This document shows positions 1-5,471 of a stretch of DNA of 6,722 nucleotides, one piece after another. The notes beneath the pieces were generated by a model. That model was given only the letters and a program-made list of their open reading frames with translations, had not been told where the DNA came from and did no database searches. The DNA is taken from positions 1-6,722 of the forward strand of contig JANQST010000500.1 of the NCBI GenBank assembly GCA_028279155.1. Reading direction: 5' to 3'. This DNA is from Cyclobacteriaceae bacterium (GTDB taxonomy: Bacteria; Bacteroidota; Bacteroidia; Cytophagales; Cyclobacteriaceae). The position numbers were made by a program, and so were the translations under genes. Position 1 is the first letter of the stretch. Every line of letters starts with the position of its first letter.

Positions 1-545
1 CCATTGAATGGATACCACGCAAGGAGTGACCGGAATAACGGGTCGATAATATTGAATGAAAAGGTGGAGTAACCGAAGCTAAATGCATCTGCGTAGTCTG
101 CTGCAATGACATCCAGGATCACATCTTCGGTTTCCTCTTCATCTACGAAAAAGGAAAATGGCAGTGGTGTATCTACAAACGGTGCAAGTTCTGAGTTTTC
201 CTTAGGTGTTAAGTACAAAGCAGAATCATCTTCATTGACCACAATAAAATCCTCCACCGTATAGGAGCCGGATGTCAATTCTAGATTGGCGGTAATGTAC
301 TGACTGCCTATTTGTATAAGAGTGAGTCGGCTGAAGTCCATAACGAGTTCATCCTCTTCATTCTTAAGGGTAATAAAGACAGCATCAGGACTATCTGTTG
401 TTTCGAACCTACCAGCATCTATGACCTGTTGAAAGGTGAATGATACAATACCTGTTGCGTTCTCCTCATCCGGATCCTCGATGCACGCAATGACGACAAA
501 AACCAGGACCATTAATTGTAGTAAAAATTTTATTGGTGTTTTCAT
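1..545 (-). CDS. Surface lipoprotein with C-terminal LamG-like domain (partial, 3' end outside window)
   Basis: The reading frame is open from an ATG at 545 to the left edge (181 codons seen). Residues 1-20 form a lipoprotein signal peptide: basic start MKTPIK, hydrophobic core LMVLVFVV and lipobox VIAC, with Cys21 as the lipidated residue. The acidic stretch just after Cys21 (IEDPDEE) fits the export signals that send Bacteroidota lipoproteins to the cell surface. Residues about 33-165 look like a beta-rich domain that I recall from other Bacteroidota lipoproteins; it has no function I can name. The last visible residues, SLLAWYPFN, followed by a partial codon that must be Gly, match the opening strand of LamG/concanavalin-A-like domains (AYYPFNGN type). 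A carbohydrate- or ligand-binding surface protein is therefore likely. It lies 98 bp downstream of, and on the same strand as, the LytTR regulator, so it is a candidate target or co-transcribed partner. Confidence 0.82.
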   Translation of the reverse strand, partial: MKTPIKFLLQLMVLVFVVIACIEDPDEENATGIVSFTFQQVIDAGRFETTDSPDAVFITLKNEEDELVMDFSRLTLIQIGSQYITANLELTSGSYTVEDFIVVNEDDSALYLTPKENSELAPFVDTPLPFSFFVDEEETEDVILDVIAADYADAFSFGYSTFSFNIIDPLFRSLLAWYPFN

Positions 546-587
546 GACTTTTTTTCACGAAAAAAGCTCTGGCTAGCTTGAATGAAA

Positions 588-604
588 AGCAATAGAAGCA
601 ATAG
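588..604. repeat. Short direct repeat AGCAATAG x2 upstream of the lipoprotein gene
   Basis: AGCAATAG occurs at 588-595 and again at 597-604, a 9-bp period, inside the 98-bp gap between the regulator and the lipoprotein gene. LytTR proteins usually bind pairs of short direct repeats, but commonly with centres about two helical turns apart, so one-turn spacing is not a good fit. Listed as a sequence fact; a regulatory role is a guess. Confidence 0.25.
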
Positions 605-643
605 GTAATGAGATGGTGGTTCTTATTAATGGAATGCCGGTTT

Positions 644-2344
644 TCAGGAATGAGATAACCAGCGTTCAACCAGGGAGATGTTCTTTTTTGATACCCGAAC
701 CATTACATCGTCATGGTTGGTCTCAATAATTACTTTTCGAGAAACCTTATGGATGCCTTTAATTCGATGCTTGTTGACAATGAACGACCGATGTGTTAGC
801 ATAAACAGATTTTCAGGAAGTTCAGATCTGATTTCACCCAGATTTTTGTAACTCGTTAATGGAGAGTGGTCAGTTGTGAAGACTTTTGTGTACTTACCAT
901 CTGCTTCAAGGTAAAATATGTCACTGTACGAAACTTTGAATGTTTCTTTCATGGAATTGAAAATGACAAAATCCTTTGAAAGTGTTGTAGTACTGGATTT
1001 TAAACCTTGAGCCTTTTTATGAAGATCGACCATCCATCGCCCTGACAGCATAATTAGGATTATTGTACCAATGGCTAATGGGATTCTCCAGGCAAACCAT
1101 TTGTTAACCTCCATGGTCAAACGGTAGCTGGCAGGTTGAGTGTTGACATGAAGTGCACCTGATGAGATGTTAAGAGAAACAACCGGATTGTTGAATTGAT
1201 GTACGTATTTACGAGATAAATTCTTGTTGAATACAATCAATGAATGACCTGTGGTATACGCCATTTCGTCATCATCATCGCCAAAAAAATCACCTATGAA
1301 TATTCTCGAATTTGGCCACTCAATGTTTCCGAATTGCGATTGGAGCGTTTCAAATTGATGATCTATCTTGTGAATTGCGCGAGTTTGATCGATTGCGATA
1401 AGCGCGTCATTTAACTGAAAGAGTATTTTTATTGAATCAGTGATACGCTCTTTTACTACCTGCCCATTCTTGTTGATTAATGATATGCTGTTTTTAGGAT
1501 AGGATTCTTGTGCTGTATAATAAGAAACTGCTAGAAAATTGTTGGAATCAGTTTTTACAGGATAAACCATGATCTCCCCCTTATTCCTGGTGAACCTTCT
1601 GGGTGGAAAGTAGAAGTTTAGGTCTTCATCGAAGACCATCAGCCAGGCTGAGCTATCCGTATAGGCCACATCATAATGGATGTTTGATGGAGCGAAAGAA
1701 CGGGTGACAATCTCAGGTTTACCATCCATGTCAAGGTCAAAGAAGTATGGTTCTTTAATGACAGCACCACCGTCAATTGTCTTCTTCAGGTTCCCATCAC
1801 TTAAGTTCACTTTGTAAACGGCCCTTGGTGTAATCGAATAACCAGCAGTTACAGAAAAATAAAAGTAATTGTTATACACTCCACCCAATGTGACACCGTA
1901 ATCCTCGTTCGGATATTCATTGCTTAGCTTAAAAATGGGAAATTGACGTAGTGGTTGATGAAGATCACAAATGGATAGAAGAAGTGAATCGTTTTTATAT
2001 GTAAAGGCAAGTAGCTCACTTATGCCGTCCCGGTCAAGGTCATGAAAGTGTAATGGTTGTGTTTTTATCCATAACCCATCAACCTTTATTTCACTCATAA
2101 AGTGATCATTCGAATTTACGTGAATGGTTGATACAGTTCCGTAATAGTCTCTAAGTCGAATTTCTTCCGTTACACCATCTTGGTTCAGGTCATGGAAATA
2201 CAATCGTTCCTCTTGTGGAGTCTTGGCCTCATGAACTACAATAAATTTGGCAGATTGGATTTTGAAAATAAAATACTCAGCAACGATCAACAAGACGAGA
2301 TGTCCTATTAATAGGATAATTAGGGAACTACGATTTTTTTTCAC
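644..2344 (-). CDS. Membrane-anchored LytTR transcription factor with periplasmic FG-GAP/VCBS-like sensor
   Basis: A 566-aa one-component regulator. Residues 1-7 are basic and 8-28 form a membrane helix. Residues about 35-410 should be periplasmic and carry FG-GAP/VCBS-like calcium-loop repeats: DLNQDG (52-57), DLDRDG (102-107), DLDMDG (203-208) and a degenerate DFFGDDDDE (352-360). This suggests a beta-propeller. A second helix spans about 417-435 and is followed by basic residues, placing the C-terminus in the cytoplasm. Residues about 457-563 are a complete LytTR DNA-binding domain, with the typical DIFYLEADGKYTKVF (475-489) and LTHRSFIVN (516-524) blocks. The start is a GTG at 2344; the in-frame stretch up to the upstream stop at 2404-2402 has no ATG, and MKKNRSSL makes a sensible signal-anchor start. 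By inference it senses an envelope ligand or Ca2+ state and regulates nearby genes such as the downstream lipoprotein. The LytTR call is firm, the propeller likely, the ligand unknown. Confidence 0.93.
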   Translation of the reverse strand: MKKNRSSLIILLIGHLVLLIVAEYFIFKIQSAKFIVVHEAKTPQEERLYFHDLNQDGVTEEIRLRDYYGTVSTIHVNSNDHFMSEIKVDGLWIKTQPLHFHDLDRDGISELLAFTYKNDSLLLSICDLHQPLRQFPIFKLSNEYPNEDYGVTLGGVYNNYFYFSVTAGYSITPRAVYKVNLSDGNLKKTIDGGAVIKEPYFFDLDMDGKPEIVTRSFAPSNIHYDVAYTDSSAWLMVFDEDLNFYFPPRRFTRNKGEIMVYPVKTDSNNFLAVSYYTAQESYPKNSISLINKNGQVVKERITDSIKILFQLNDALIAIDQTRAIHKIDHQFETLQSQFGNIEWPNSRIFIGDFFGDDDDEMAYTTGHSLIVFNKNLSRKYVHQFNNPVVSLNISSGALHVNTQPASYRLTMEVNKWFAWRIPLAIGTIILIMLSGRWMVDLHKKAQGLKSSTTTLSKDFVIFNSMKETFKVSYSDIFYLEADGKYTKVFTTDHSPLTSYKNLGEIRSELPENLFMLTHRSFIVNKHRIKGIHKVSRKVIIETNHDDVMVRVSKKNISLVERWLSHS

Positions 2345-2435
2345 TAATGACGGTGATTGGCTACATCTAAGATAATGGTTCGTCAGTTTCTTAAGAAATA
2401 TTCAAGTGCGTTGGCTGTTTCAAATTCACATCCCC

Positions 2436-2466
2436 AATTCTTAATTCATTCATTCATTCACTCATT
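2436..2466. repeat. AATTC-type tandem repeat running into a (TTCA)n microsatellite
   Basis: Two heptamers, AATTCTT and AATTCAT (2436-2449), run into ATTC/TTCA tetranucleotide units ending CACTCATT at 2466. The block lies in the 228-bp gap between the divergent LytTR gene and the GC-rich gene. It shares AATTCTTAATT with the heptamer block at 4941-4968. The open frame crossing it (2357-2563, plus) is low-complexity and I do not regard it as a gene. No convincing promoter for either flanking gene was found in this gap. Confidence 0.6.
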
Positions 2467-2572
2467 GTATACTCCCTATATACCACAATCCCCTTCCCGT
2501 TACCCTTCAACTATCTACTTTCGAGCACTCGAACCACCACACCACCAGTCACCTGTGGGCTAAATCATATAA

Positions 2573-3271
2573 ATGATGTCCGAAACCAATTACAACACTT
2601 TGCTGCCCGAGATAGAAGCTATCCCGGACGGTGACACCCAGGCACCTAACATGCCTGTCGAAAAATTTGTACAAGAAGCGGCGAACCTGGAAGTCTGGTC
2701 CGCAGATGACCGGCCCGCACTAGAAGCTGTAGGCGTGGCAGCCGCCACCTTCGATGCACTGCCTGACAGGATCGGCGCGTTGCGCTATGCCCAATCCATC
2801 TGGGCGCGAGAGCGCCACAGTCGGGAACAAGCACAACAGCAGTGGCTGGAGCAGGAACCCATCGCAATGGATCTGAAAAACCAACTGGAGCACGGTTTTC
2901 GGTTTGCCTTTCGTGACCGGCAGGATCTGCTGAACAAGGTGCACCTGGTAGAAGACGGTTCCGGCAAGGAAGACCTGGTACAGGACCTCAGCGACCTGGC
3001 CGTATTGGGAGAGGACAATGCCGACCTGCTCACGGCCATCAACTTCGACACGACTCAGCTGCAGACAGCTGCCACCCTTTCCGGGGAGATGAGCACACTG
3101 CTGGCGGAGGTAAACGGTGAAAAGGCCGATAACAACAGCTCCAAACAGATCCGCGACAAAGCCTACACACTCCTCAAAATCGCCGTGGACGAGATCCGCG
3201 GGGCGGGGAAGTATGCGTTTTGGAAGGATGCCAAACGCAGAAAAGGCTACCTCAGCTTCCAGCATCGTTAG
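2573..3271 (+). CDS. Uncharacterised GC-rich, all-helical Bacteroidota protein
   Basis: A 232-aa protein starting at tandem ATGs (2573 and 2576). I recognise the overall pattern (NYNTLLPEIEAIPDGD near the start, the internal QDLSDLAVLGEDN, and DEIRGAGKYAFWKDAKRRKGY at the end) as a recurrent Bacteroidota family of unknown function; I cannot give it a family name. No signal peptide, membrane helix or catalytic motif is visible. Composition points to a soluble, mostly alpha-helical protein, acidic through the middle, with a basic C-terminus (KDAKRRKGYLSFQHR) that could touch nucleic acid. Three sampled 60-base lines are 50%, 67% and 62% GC, while sampled lines of other genes are 33-43%. This suggests separate ancestry or strong codon selection. 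The gene stands alone on its strand, with a hairpin terminator about 100 bp downstream. A long antisense frame (2720-3274) is a by-product of the GC-rich codons. Confidence 0.85.
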   Translation: MMSETNYNTLLPEIEAIPDGDTQAPNMPVEKFVQEAANLEVWSADDRPALEAVGVAAATFDALPDRIGALRYAQSIWARERHSREQAQQQWLEQEPIAMDLKNQLEHGFRFAFRDRQDLLNKVHLVEDGSGKEDLVQDLSDLAVLGEDNADLLTAINFDTTQLQTAATLSGEMSTLLAEVNGEKADNNSSKQIRDKAYTLLKIAVDEIRGAGKYAFWKDAKRRKGYLSFQHR

Positions 3272-3290
3272 CAAATACCAAACCCCGAAT

Positions 3291-3350
3291 CGTCATTCTG
3301 AGCCTTCAGGATTGATTTGAGAGAAGGAAGAAGGCGTAAGAATCTCATGA
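3291..3350. repeat. Dispersed palindromic intergenic element (TCATTCTGAGC... type)
   Basis: The block begins CGTCATTCTGAGCCTT and ends AAGGCGTAAGAATCTCATGA. The ends are imperfectly inverted: TCAT, TTCT and GCCTT on the left pair with AAGGC, AGAA and ATGA on the right. It resembles the TCATTCTGAGC...GAAGAATCT elements I recall scattered between genes in Bacteroidota genomes. That match is from memory, so the assignment is moderate. It sits 19 bp after the stop codon of the GC-rich gene. Confidence 0.5.
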
Positions 3351-3367
3351 ACACTTGGTGATTCTAC

Positions 3368-3405
3368 AAAAAAAGCAGTTTCCATCACTGGGGGCTGCTT
3401 TTTTT
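3368..3405. terminator. Bidirectional intrinsic terminator
   Basis: A perfect 11-bp inverted repeat, AAAAAAAGCAG (3368-3378) and CTGCTTTTTTT (3395-3405), encloses a 16-nt loop. The T-run follows the GC part of the stem on the plus strand, and the A-run gives a T-run on the minus strand, so it can end transcription from both the GC-rich gene (plus) and the PLD-like gene (minus). The loop contains unit 1 of the GGGG array, so the two structures overlap. Confidence 0.75.
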
Positions 3406-3560
3406 CATTGGGGACCGACCAAAATTCACCGGGGGAGGGTCCAAAGTGACTGGGGACGCATGAAATTCACTGGGGAAAGCACAAAACTCACCGGGGACCA
3501 AATAAAATTCACTGGGGATAACTGAAATTGAGTGGGGACAGAATAAAATTTGGTGGGGAG
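3378..3560 (+). repeat. Nine-unit degenerate direct-repeat array, period 20-21 bp, consensus AAATTCACTGGGGAC
   Basis: GGGG cores start at 3390, 3410, 3431, 3452, 3472, 3493, 3514, 3534 and 3555, giving spacings of 20, 21, 21, 20, 21, 21, 20 and 21 (mean 20.6). Most are preceded by a conserved arm AAATTCACT or AAATTCACC; the best units are 3, 5, 6 and 7, while units 1, 2, 4, 8 and 9 are more diverged. The core is usually followed by AC, AA or AT, and the remaining linker bases are unconserved. Two helical turns per unit would place every core on nearly the same face of DNA, as in protein-binding arrays such as iterons or the multiple terminal transposase sites of IS21-family elements. No transposase or replication gene is present. 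The array fills the gap between the terminator and the end of the PLD-like gene (stop codon at 3574-3572) and has no coding potential that I see. Confidence 0.88.
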
Positions 3561-3571
3561 TGCTTATTTTT

Positions 3572-4468
3572 CTACTGGTGCTTATCCAATGATTTACGTA
3601 AATGGTTGATCAACCCATCAATACCTTTTTTCCAATGTTCAAAATGTTCTCTTTTGGATGCCTCTTTCCACATTTTGTGTTTTGTGTTCCGATAAAGGAA
3701 AACGTGCTGATTTGGGTAATTCCAGTAATATTTGAAGCCACCGATCCTGAATTCTTCATAATCTTCCTTGTGATGTTCAAATACCTGGTTTAATCTATCC
3801 TGGGGAAAATTGAGACACATGGTCACACGGTATGCAAAGTGGATGTCAATGTTTTCAAAATAGTTGAGACAGCTACACGAAAGGAAGCCATCGAAATTTG
3901 CTACTTCAAATCGTTTGTTGATGAATGTTTTGTTTAGGAACTCGGCTTTTGCTTGTATCCGATCGTCTTCCGACATCAGCAAATCAATTACTAAACCTTC
4001 TTGTTTTGTCTTCTGGCTGTGTTTCTCTACTTGTGATGCATGAACGATTGCCTTCATTTCTTCGATGGCATCCTGTATTAATTCGAGATCATTTGATGAC
4101 TCTCCTTTATCATCCATATCGAATAGAACACCCATTTCCCGATTGTTAGCTGCTGAGTGATCATACATATTCATACTGCATAGGATCAGTTCATTTTCAT
4201 TCATATAAGATTTGGAATGCACTGTTGGATGATTAAGAAGGTTCAAGTTGTTAAGCTCTTCGATTTTTTTTCTCTCTGGAGCTTTTAGCGAATTTTCACG
4301 ATAAATGATTGTAATCTCGATCCTTCTTTTATCTGCTTTTTCTAATGACTTTTGGAGTCGCTCCCATGTCCTGATGTATGGAACAATAATGAGTAGTTCT
4401 TTTTCAGCATTCTCGATGATTTCCTCAATGCCTTTGGTTATCGCATCGGTATTTAAAAATCGGGCCAT
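3572..4468 (-). CDS. Phospholipase D-like (single HKD) protein with unknown C-terminal domain
   Basis: A 298-aa soluble protein. Residues about 1-120 form a PLD-like fold: strand ELLIIVPYI (24-32), strand RIEITIIYR (49-57), then the HKD-type block, with His84-Ser-Lys86 followed by strand ELILCSMN (93-100), where Ser98 and Asn100 replace the usual GSxN. NNREMGVLF (108-116) supplies the family's Asn and Glu. The Asp usually found after HxK is not evident (MNENE instead), so the site is partly atypical. A single HKD half normally works as a homodimer, and such proteins include nucleases (BfiI type) and defence-associated PLDs. Residues about 160-298 form a second, Trp/Tyr/His-rich region that I do not recognise (EEFRIGGFKYYWNYP at 238-252). 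The gene is divergent from the DUF413-like gene across an 84-bp gap. A nuclease role is inferred; substrate unknown. Confidence 0.85.
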   Translation of the reverse strand: MARFLNTDAITKGIEEIIENAEKELLIIVPYIRTWERLQKSLEKADKRRIEITIIYRENSLKAPERKKIEELNNLNLLNHPTVHSKSYMNENELILCSMNMYDHSAANNREMGVLFDMDDKGESSNDLELIQDAIEEMKAIVHASQVEKHSQKTKQEGLVIDLLMSEDDRIQAKAEFLNKTFINKRFEVANFDGFLSCSCLNYFENIDIHFAYRVTMCLNFPQDRLNQVFEHHKEDYEEFRIGGFKYYWNYPNQHVFLYRNTKHKMWKEASKREHFEHWKKGIDGLINHLRKSLDKHQ

Positions 4469-4497
4469 GTTTAGCAGGTGTTGAATCAGTGATAAAT

Positions 4498-4505
4498 CAA
4501 ATATA
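4498..4505 (-). promoter_or_regulatory. Putative Bacteroidota -7 box (TATATTTG) for the PLD-like gene
   Basis: Read on the minus strand this is TATATTTG, an exact match to the Bacteroidota -7 consensus TAnnTTTG. It lies 29 bp upstream of the ATG at 4468, which suits a short leader. No clear TTG is found at the usual distance further upstream, so the call rests on the -7 box alone. Confidence 0.4.
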
Positions 4506-4552
4506 AGACCATTCCGTTATTGGCGTAGATTTTATAGATTTATGTTGAGTAG

Positions 4553-4924
4553 ATGAGCAAACAAGAACACTTAAAGTACATCAATGACCACCCGTTCGAC
4601 TTCAGGGTGAGCAAAAGTATGTTCTCGGAAGAAGAAGTAAGCACCATCGAGAAGTACGGAAACTGGTACAAGGCCCTGCTGAATGAACTACTTGATCCTA
4701 ATACAGATGCACAACAACAATTTATTGATGAAATGAACTCGAGGGAAGAACCAACCATGGAAGAAGTGAAATTGTGGAAACGATATCTGCGTAAAGAAAT
4801 TGAAGAAAGCGGCAAGCTAGATACGTTATACAGGCTTGAAGATGATCCTTTTTACTCAAGAGAGGGAGCTAAGACAGTAAGAAAACAAATGTTTGCCGTG
4901 ACGAACCAGGGACATAGAGGGTAG
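4553..4924 (+). CDS. DUF413 (MaoP/YifE-like) family protein
   Basis: A 123-aa soluble protein with an ATG start. Residues about 13-82 follow the DUF413 pattern: HPFDF (13-17), FSEEEVSTIEKYGNWYKAL (24-42), D-P-N-T (48-51), QQFIDEMNSREEPTMEEVKLWKRYLR (55-80). This lines up with E. coli MaoP as I remember it (a short Gly-Phe-x-R segment, aromatic-x3-E-x3-LE-x-x-G, P-x-T-x3-x-F, then EP-x-T-x2-E-x2-W-x-KY). In enterobacteria MaoP helps organise the Ori macrodomain with the DNA site maoS; whether this Bacteroidota relative does anything similar is unknown. The C-terminal 40 residues are family-external and charged. The gene is divergent from the PLD-like gene and convergent with the 69-aa gene, only 28 bp away. 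I consider the family call likely and the function open. Confidence 0.75.
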   Translation: MSKQEHLKYINDHPFDFRVSKSMFSEEEVSTIEKYGNWYKALLNELLDPNTDAQQQFIDEMNSREEPTMEEVKLWKRYLRKEIEESGKLDTLYRLEDDPFYSREGAKTVRKQMFAVTNQGHRG

Positions 4925-4940
4925 ATCATTGGTAACTCCC

Positions 4941-4968
4941 AATTCGTAATTTCTAATTCTTAATTGAT
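4941..4968. repeat. Four AATTNNT heptamers in tandem
   Basis: AATTCGT, AATTTCT, AATTCTT and AATTGAT follow without gaps. The block sits between two convergent genes and reaches into the minus-strand one, supplying its stop codon (4955-4953) and last four residues, SIKN. It shares AATTCTTAATT with the repeat at 2436-2466, so the two may belong to one dispersed AT-rich repeat family. Confidence 0.6.
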
Positions 4969-5162
4969 TCAACTTCATTTAAAAATCGAATTAAGAAATA
5001 CACCGAAACCGCTATTTCCTTAGAGGGTAGTACACTCTCCGGTTCCGCCAAATACGCATGATACAATTCTTCCACGTTGCGCCGCAGCTGGGTAGGAGGT
5101 ACCGCAGCAAAGAGGTGTTCGAGCTCGGTGAGGAGGGGGTGGGATTCTGTGTGGATAGACAT
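4953..5162 (-). CDS. Small protein of unknown function (69 aa), divergent from XRE regulator
   Basis: I place the start at the ATG at 5162, giving 69 residues. An in-frame TTG at 5183 would add seven residues but overlaps a good -7 box, so it is less likely. The protein is predicted helical and soluble: SHPLLTELEHLFAAVPPTQLRRNVEEL (7-33), then LYHAYLAEPESVLPSKEIAVSVYFLIRFLNEVE (33-65, key features YHAYL and VYFLIRFL). I recall similar small proteins in other Bacteroidota next to regulators, but no function is known to me. It shares an intergenic region of 83 bp and a palindromic operator with the XRE gene, which suggests common control, possibly a partner or antagonist of the regulator. Its last codons lie in an AT-rich tandem repeat, so the C-terminus may have been reshaped by repeat insertion. 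Confidence 0.72.
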   Translation of the reverse strand: MSIHTESHPLLTELEHLFAAVPPTQLRRNVEELYHAYLAEPESVLPSKEIAVSVYFLIRFLNEVESIKN

Positions 5163-5180
5163 AGCTTGGATTCTTTCATT

Positions 5181-5188
5181 CAAAGCTA
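5181..5188 (-). promoter_or_regulatory. Putative -7 box (TAGCTTTG) for the 69-aa gene
   Basis: On the minus strand this reads TAGCTTTG, an exact TAnnTTTG match, 18 bp upstream of the ATG at 5162. A TTG lies upstream inside the palindrome, but the spacer is only 12 nt, shorter than usual, so the -33 part is doubtful. The box supports ATG 5162 over TTG 5183 as start. Confidence 0.45.
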
Positions 5189-5195
5189 ATCAAAT

Positions 5196-5211
5196 AGAGC
5201 CAATTGGCTCT
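5196..5211. promoter_or_regulatory. Perfect 16-bp palindrome, probable XRE operator
   Basis: AGAGCCAATTGGCTCT is a perfect two-fold palindrome centred between 5203 and 5204, in the middle of the divergent intergenic region. It overlaps the candidate -33 TTG (5204-5206) of the XRE gene and lies just upstream of the -7 box of the opposite gene. A dimer bound here could block both promoters. Binding by the adjacent XRE protein is inferred from position and symmetry, as in many autoregulated XRE genes. Confidence 0.65.
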
Positions 5212-5232
5212 TACATGCTTCCTGTATTTTAG
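5204..5232 (+). promoter_or_regulatory. Putative promoter of the XRE gene (TTG-18-TATTTTAG)
   Basis: TTG at 5204-5206 and TATTTTAG at 5225-5232 are separated by 18 nt, close to the Bacteroidota pattern TTG-N~19-TAnnTTTG with one mismatch in the -7 box. Transcription would begin only several bases before the GTG at 5246, giving a very short leader. This argues against a start at TTG 5204, which would lie inside the promoter. Confidence 0.4.
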
Positions 5233-5245
5233 TGAGTTTGCCACT

Positions 5246-5461
5246 GTGAAGAACCAGTCATTCATTGATGCTTTTGGCAAACACCTTCGTAAACTCCGTG
5301 AGGAGCGCAGCTTAAGCCAGGAAGAACTTGCCAACAGATCAGGTATCGCATTTAGCCAGATTGGACGCTTTGAAAGAGGAGTGAGGAGTCCTACGTTGAG
5401 TACGCTGGAATCTTTGGCCAATGGGTTGGGGGTGAAGCCGAAGGAGTTGCTGGATTTTTAG
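5246..5461 (+). CDS. XRE-family HTH transcriptional regulator (Cro/CI type)
   Basis: A 71-aa single-domain DNA-binding protein. From a GTG start at 5246 it begins (M)KNQSFIDAFGKHLRKLREE, the typical opening of small Bacteroidota XRE proteins. A longer version from TTG at 5204 would add 14 residues unlike the family and overlap the operator and promoter. The HTH_3 domain fills residues about 8-69: LRKLREERSLSQEELA (14-29) carries helices 1 and 2, the recognition helix is about FSQIGRFERG (36-45), then STLESLANGLGVKPKELLDF closes the five-helix fold. There is no ligand-binding or protease domain. A perfect 16-bp palindrome lies upstream, between this gene and the divergent 69-aa gene, so autoregulation and joint control of both genes are likely. 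It converges with the GIY-YIG operon, 10 bp apart. Confidence 0.9.
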   Translation: MKNQSFIDAFGKHLRKLREERSLSQEELANRSGIAFSQIGRFERGVRSPTLSTLESLANGLGVKPKELLDF

Positions 5462-5471
5462 CGGTTTACTG

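Noticed and set aside
466..669. 67-aa minus-strand frame
   Set aside because: It overlaps the ends of the regulator and the start of the lipoprotein gene in another frame and has no domain pattern.
2467..2483. Inverted repeat GTATA-7-TATAC as an operator
   Set aside because: Only 5-bp AT-rich arms in a low-complexity region; expected by chance.
2357..2563. 68-aa plus-strand frame upstream of the GC-rich gene
   Set aside because: It begins with TTG and is translated largely from the TTCA microsatellite and other low-complexity sequence (HSFIHSLYTPYIPQSP); no coding signature.
2720..3274. 184-aa antisense open frame on the minus strand
   Set aside because: It is antisense to the well-formed GC-rich gene; its length comes from codon bias, and its protein is rich in Cys and Gln with no recognisable domain.
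3378..3560. CRISPR array
   Set aside because: The unit period is 20-21 bp with degenerate repeats and only about five unconserved linker bases; there are no unique spacers of about 30 bp and no cas genes.
4540..4815. 91-aa minus-strand frame
   Set aside because: It is antisense to the DUF413-like gene; Ser/Leu/Cys-rich shadow translation.
5204..5245. Longer N-terminus of the XRE protein from TTG 5204
   Set aside because: The 14 extra residues are unlike the family, and this stretch carries the operator and promoter.
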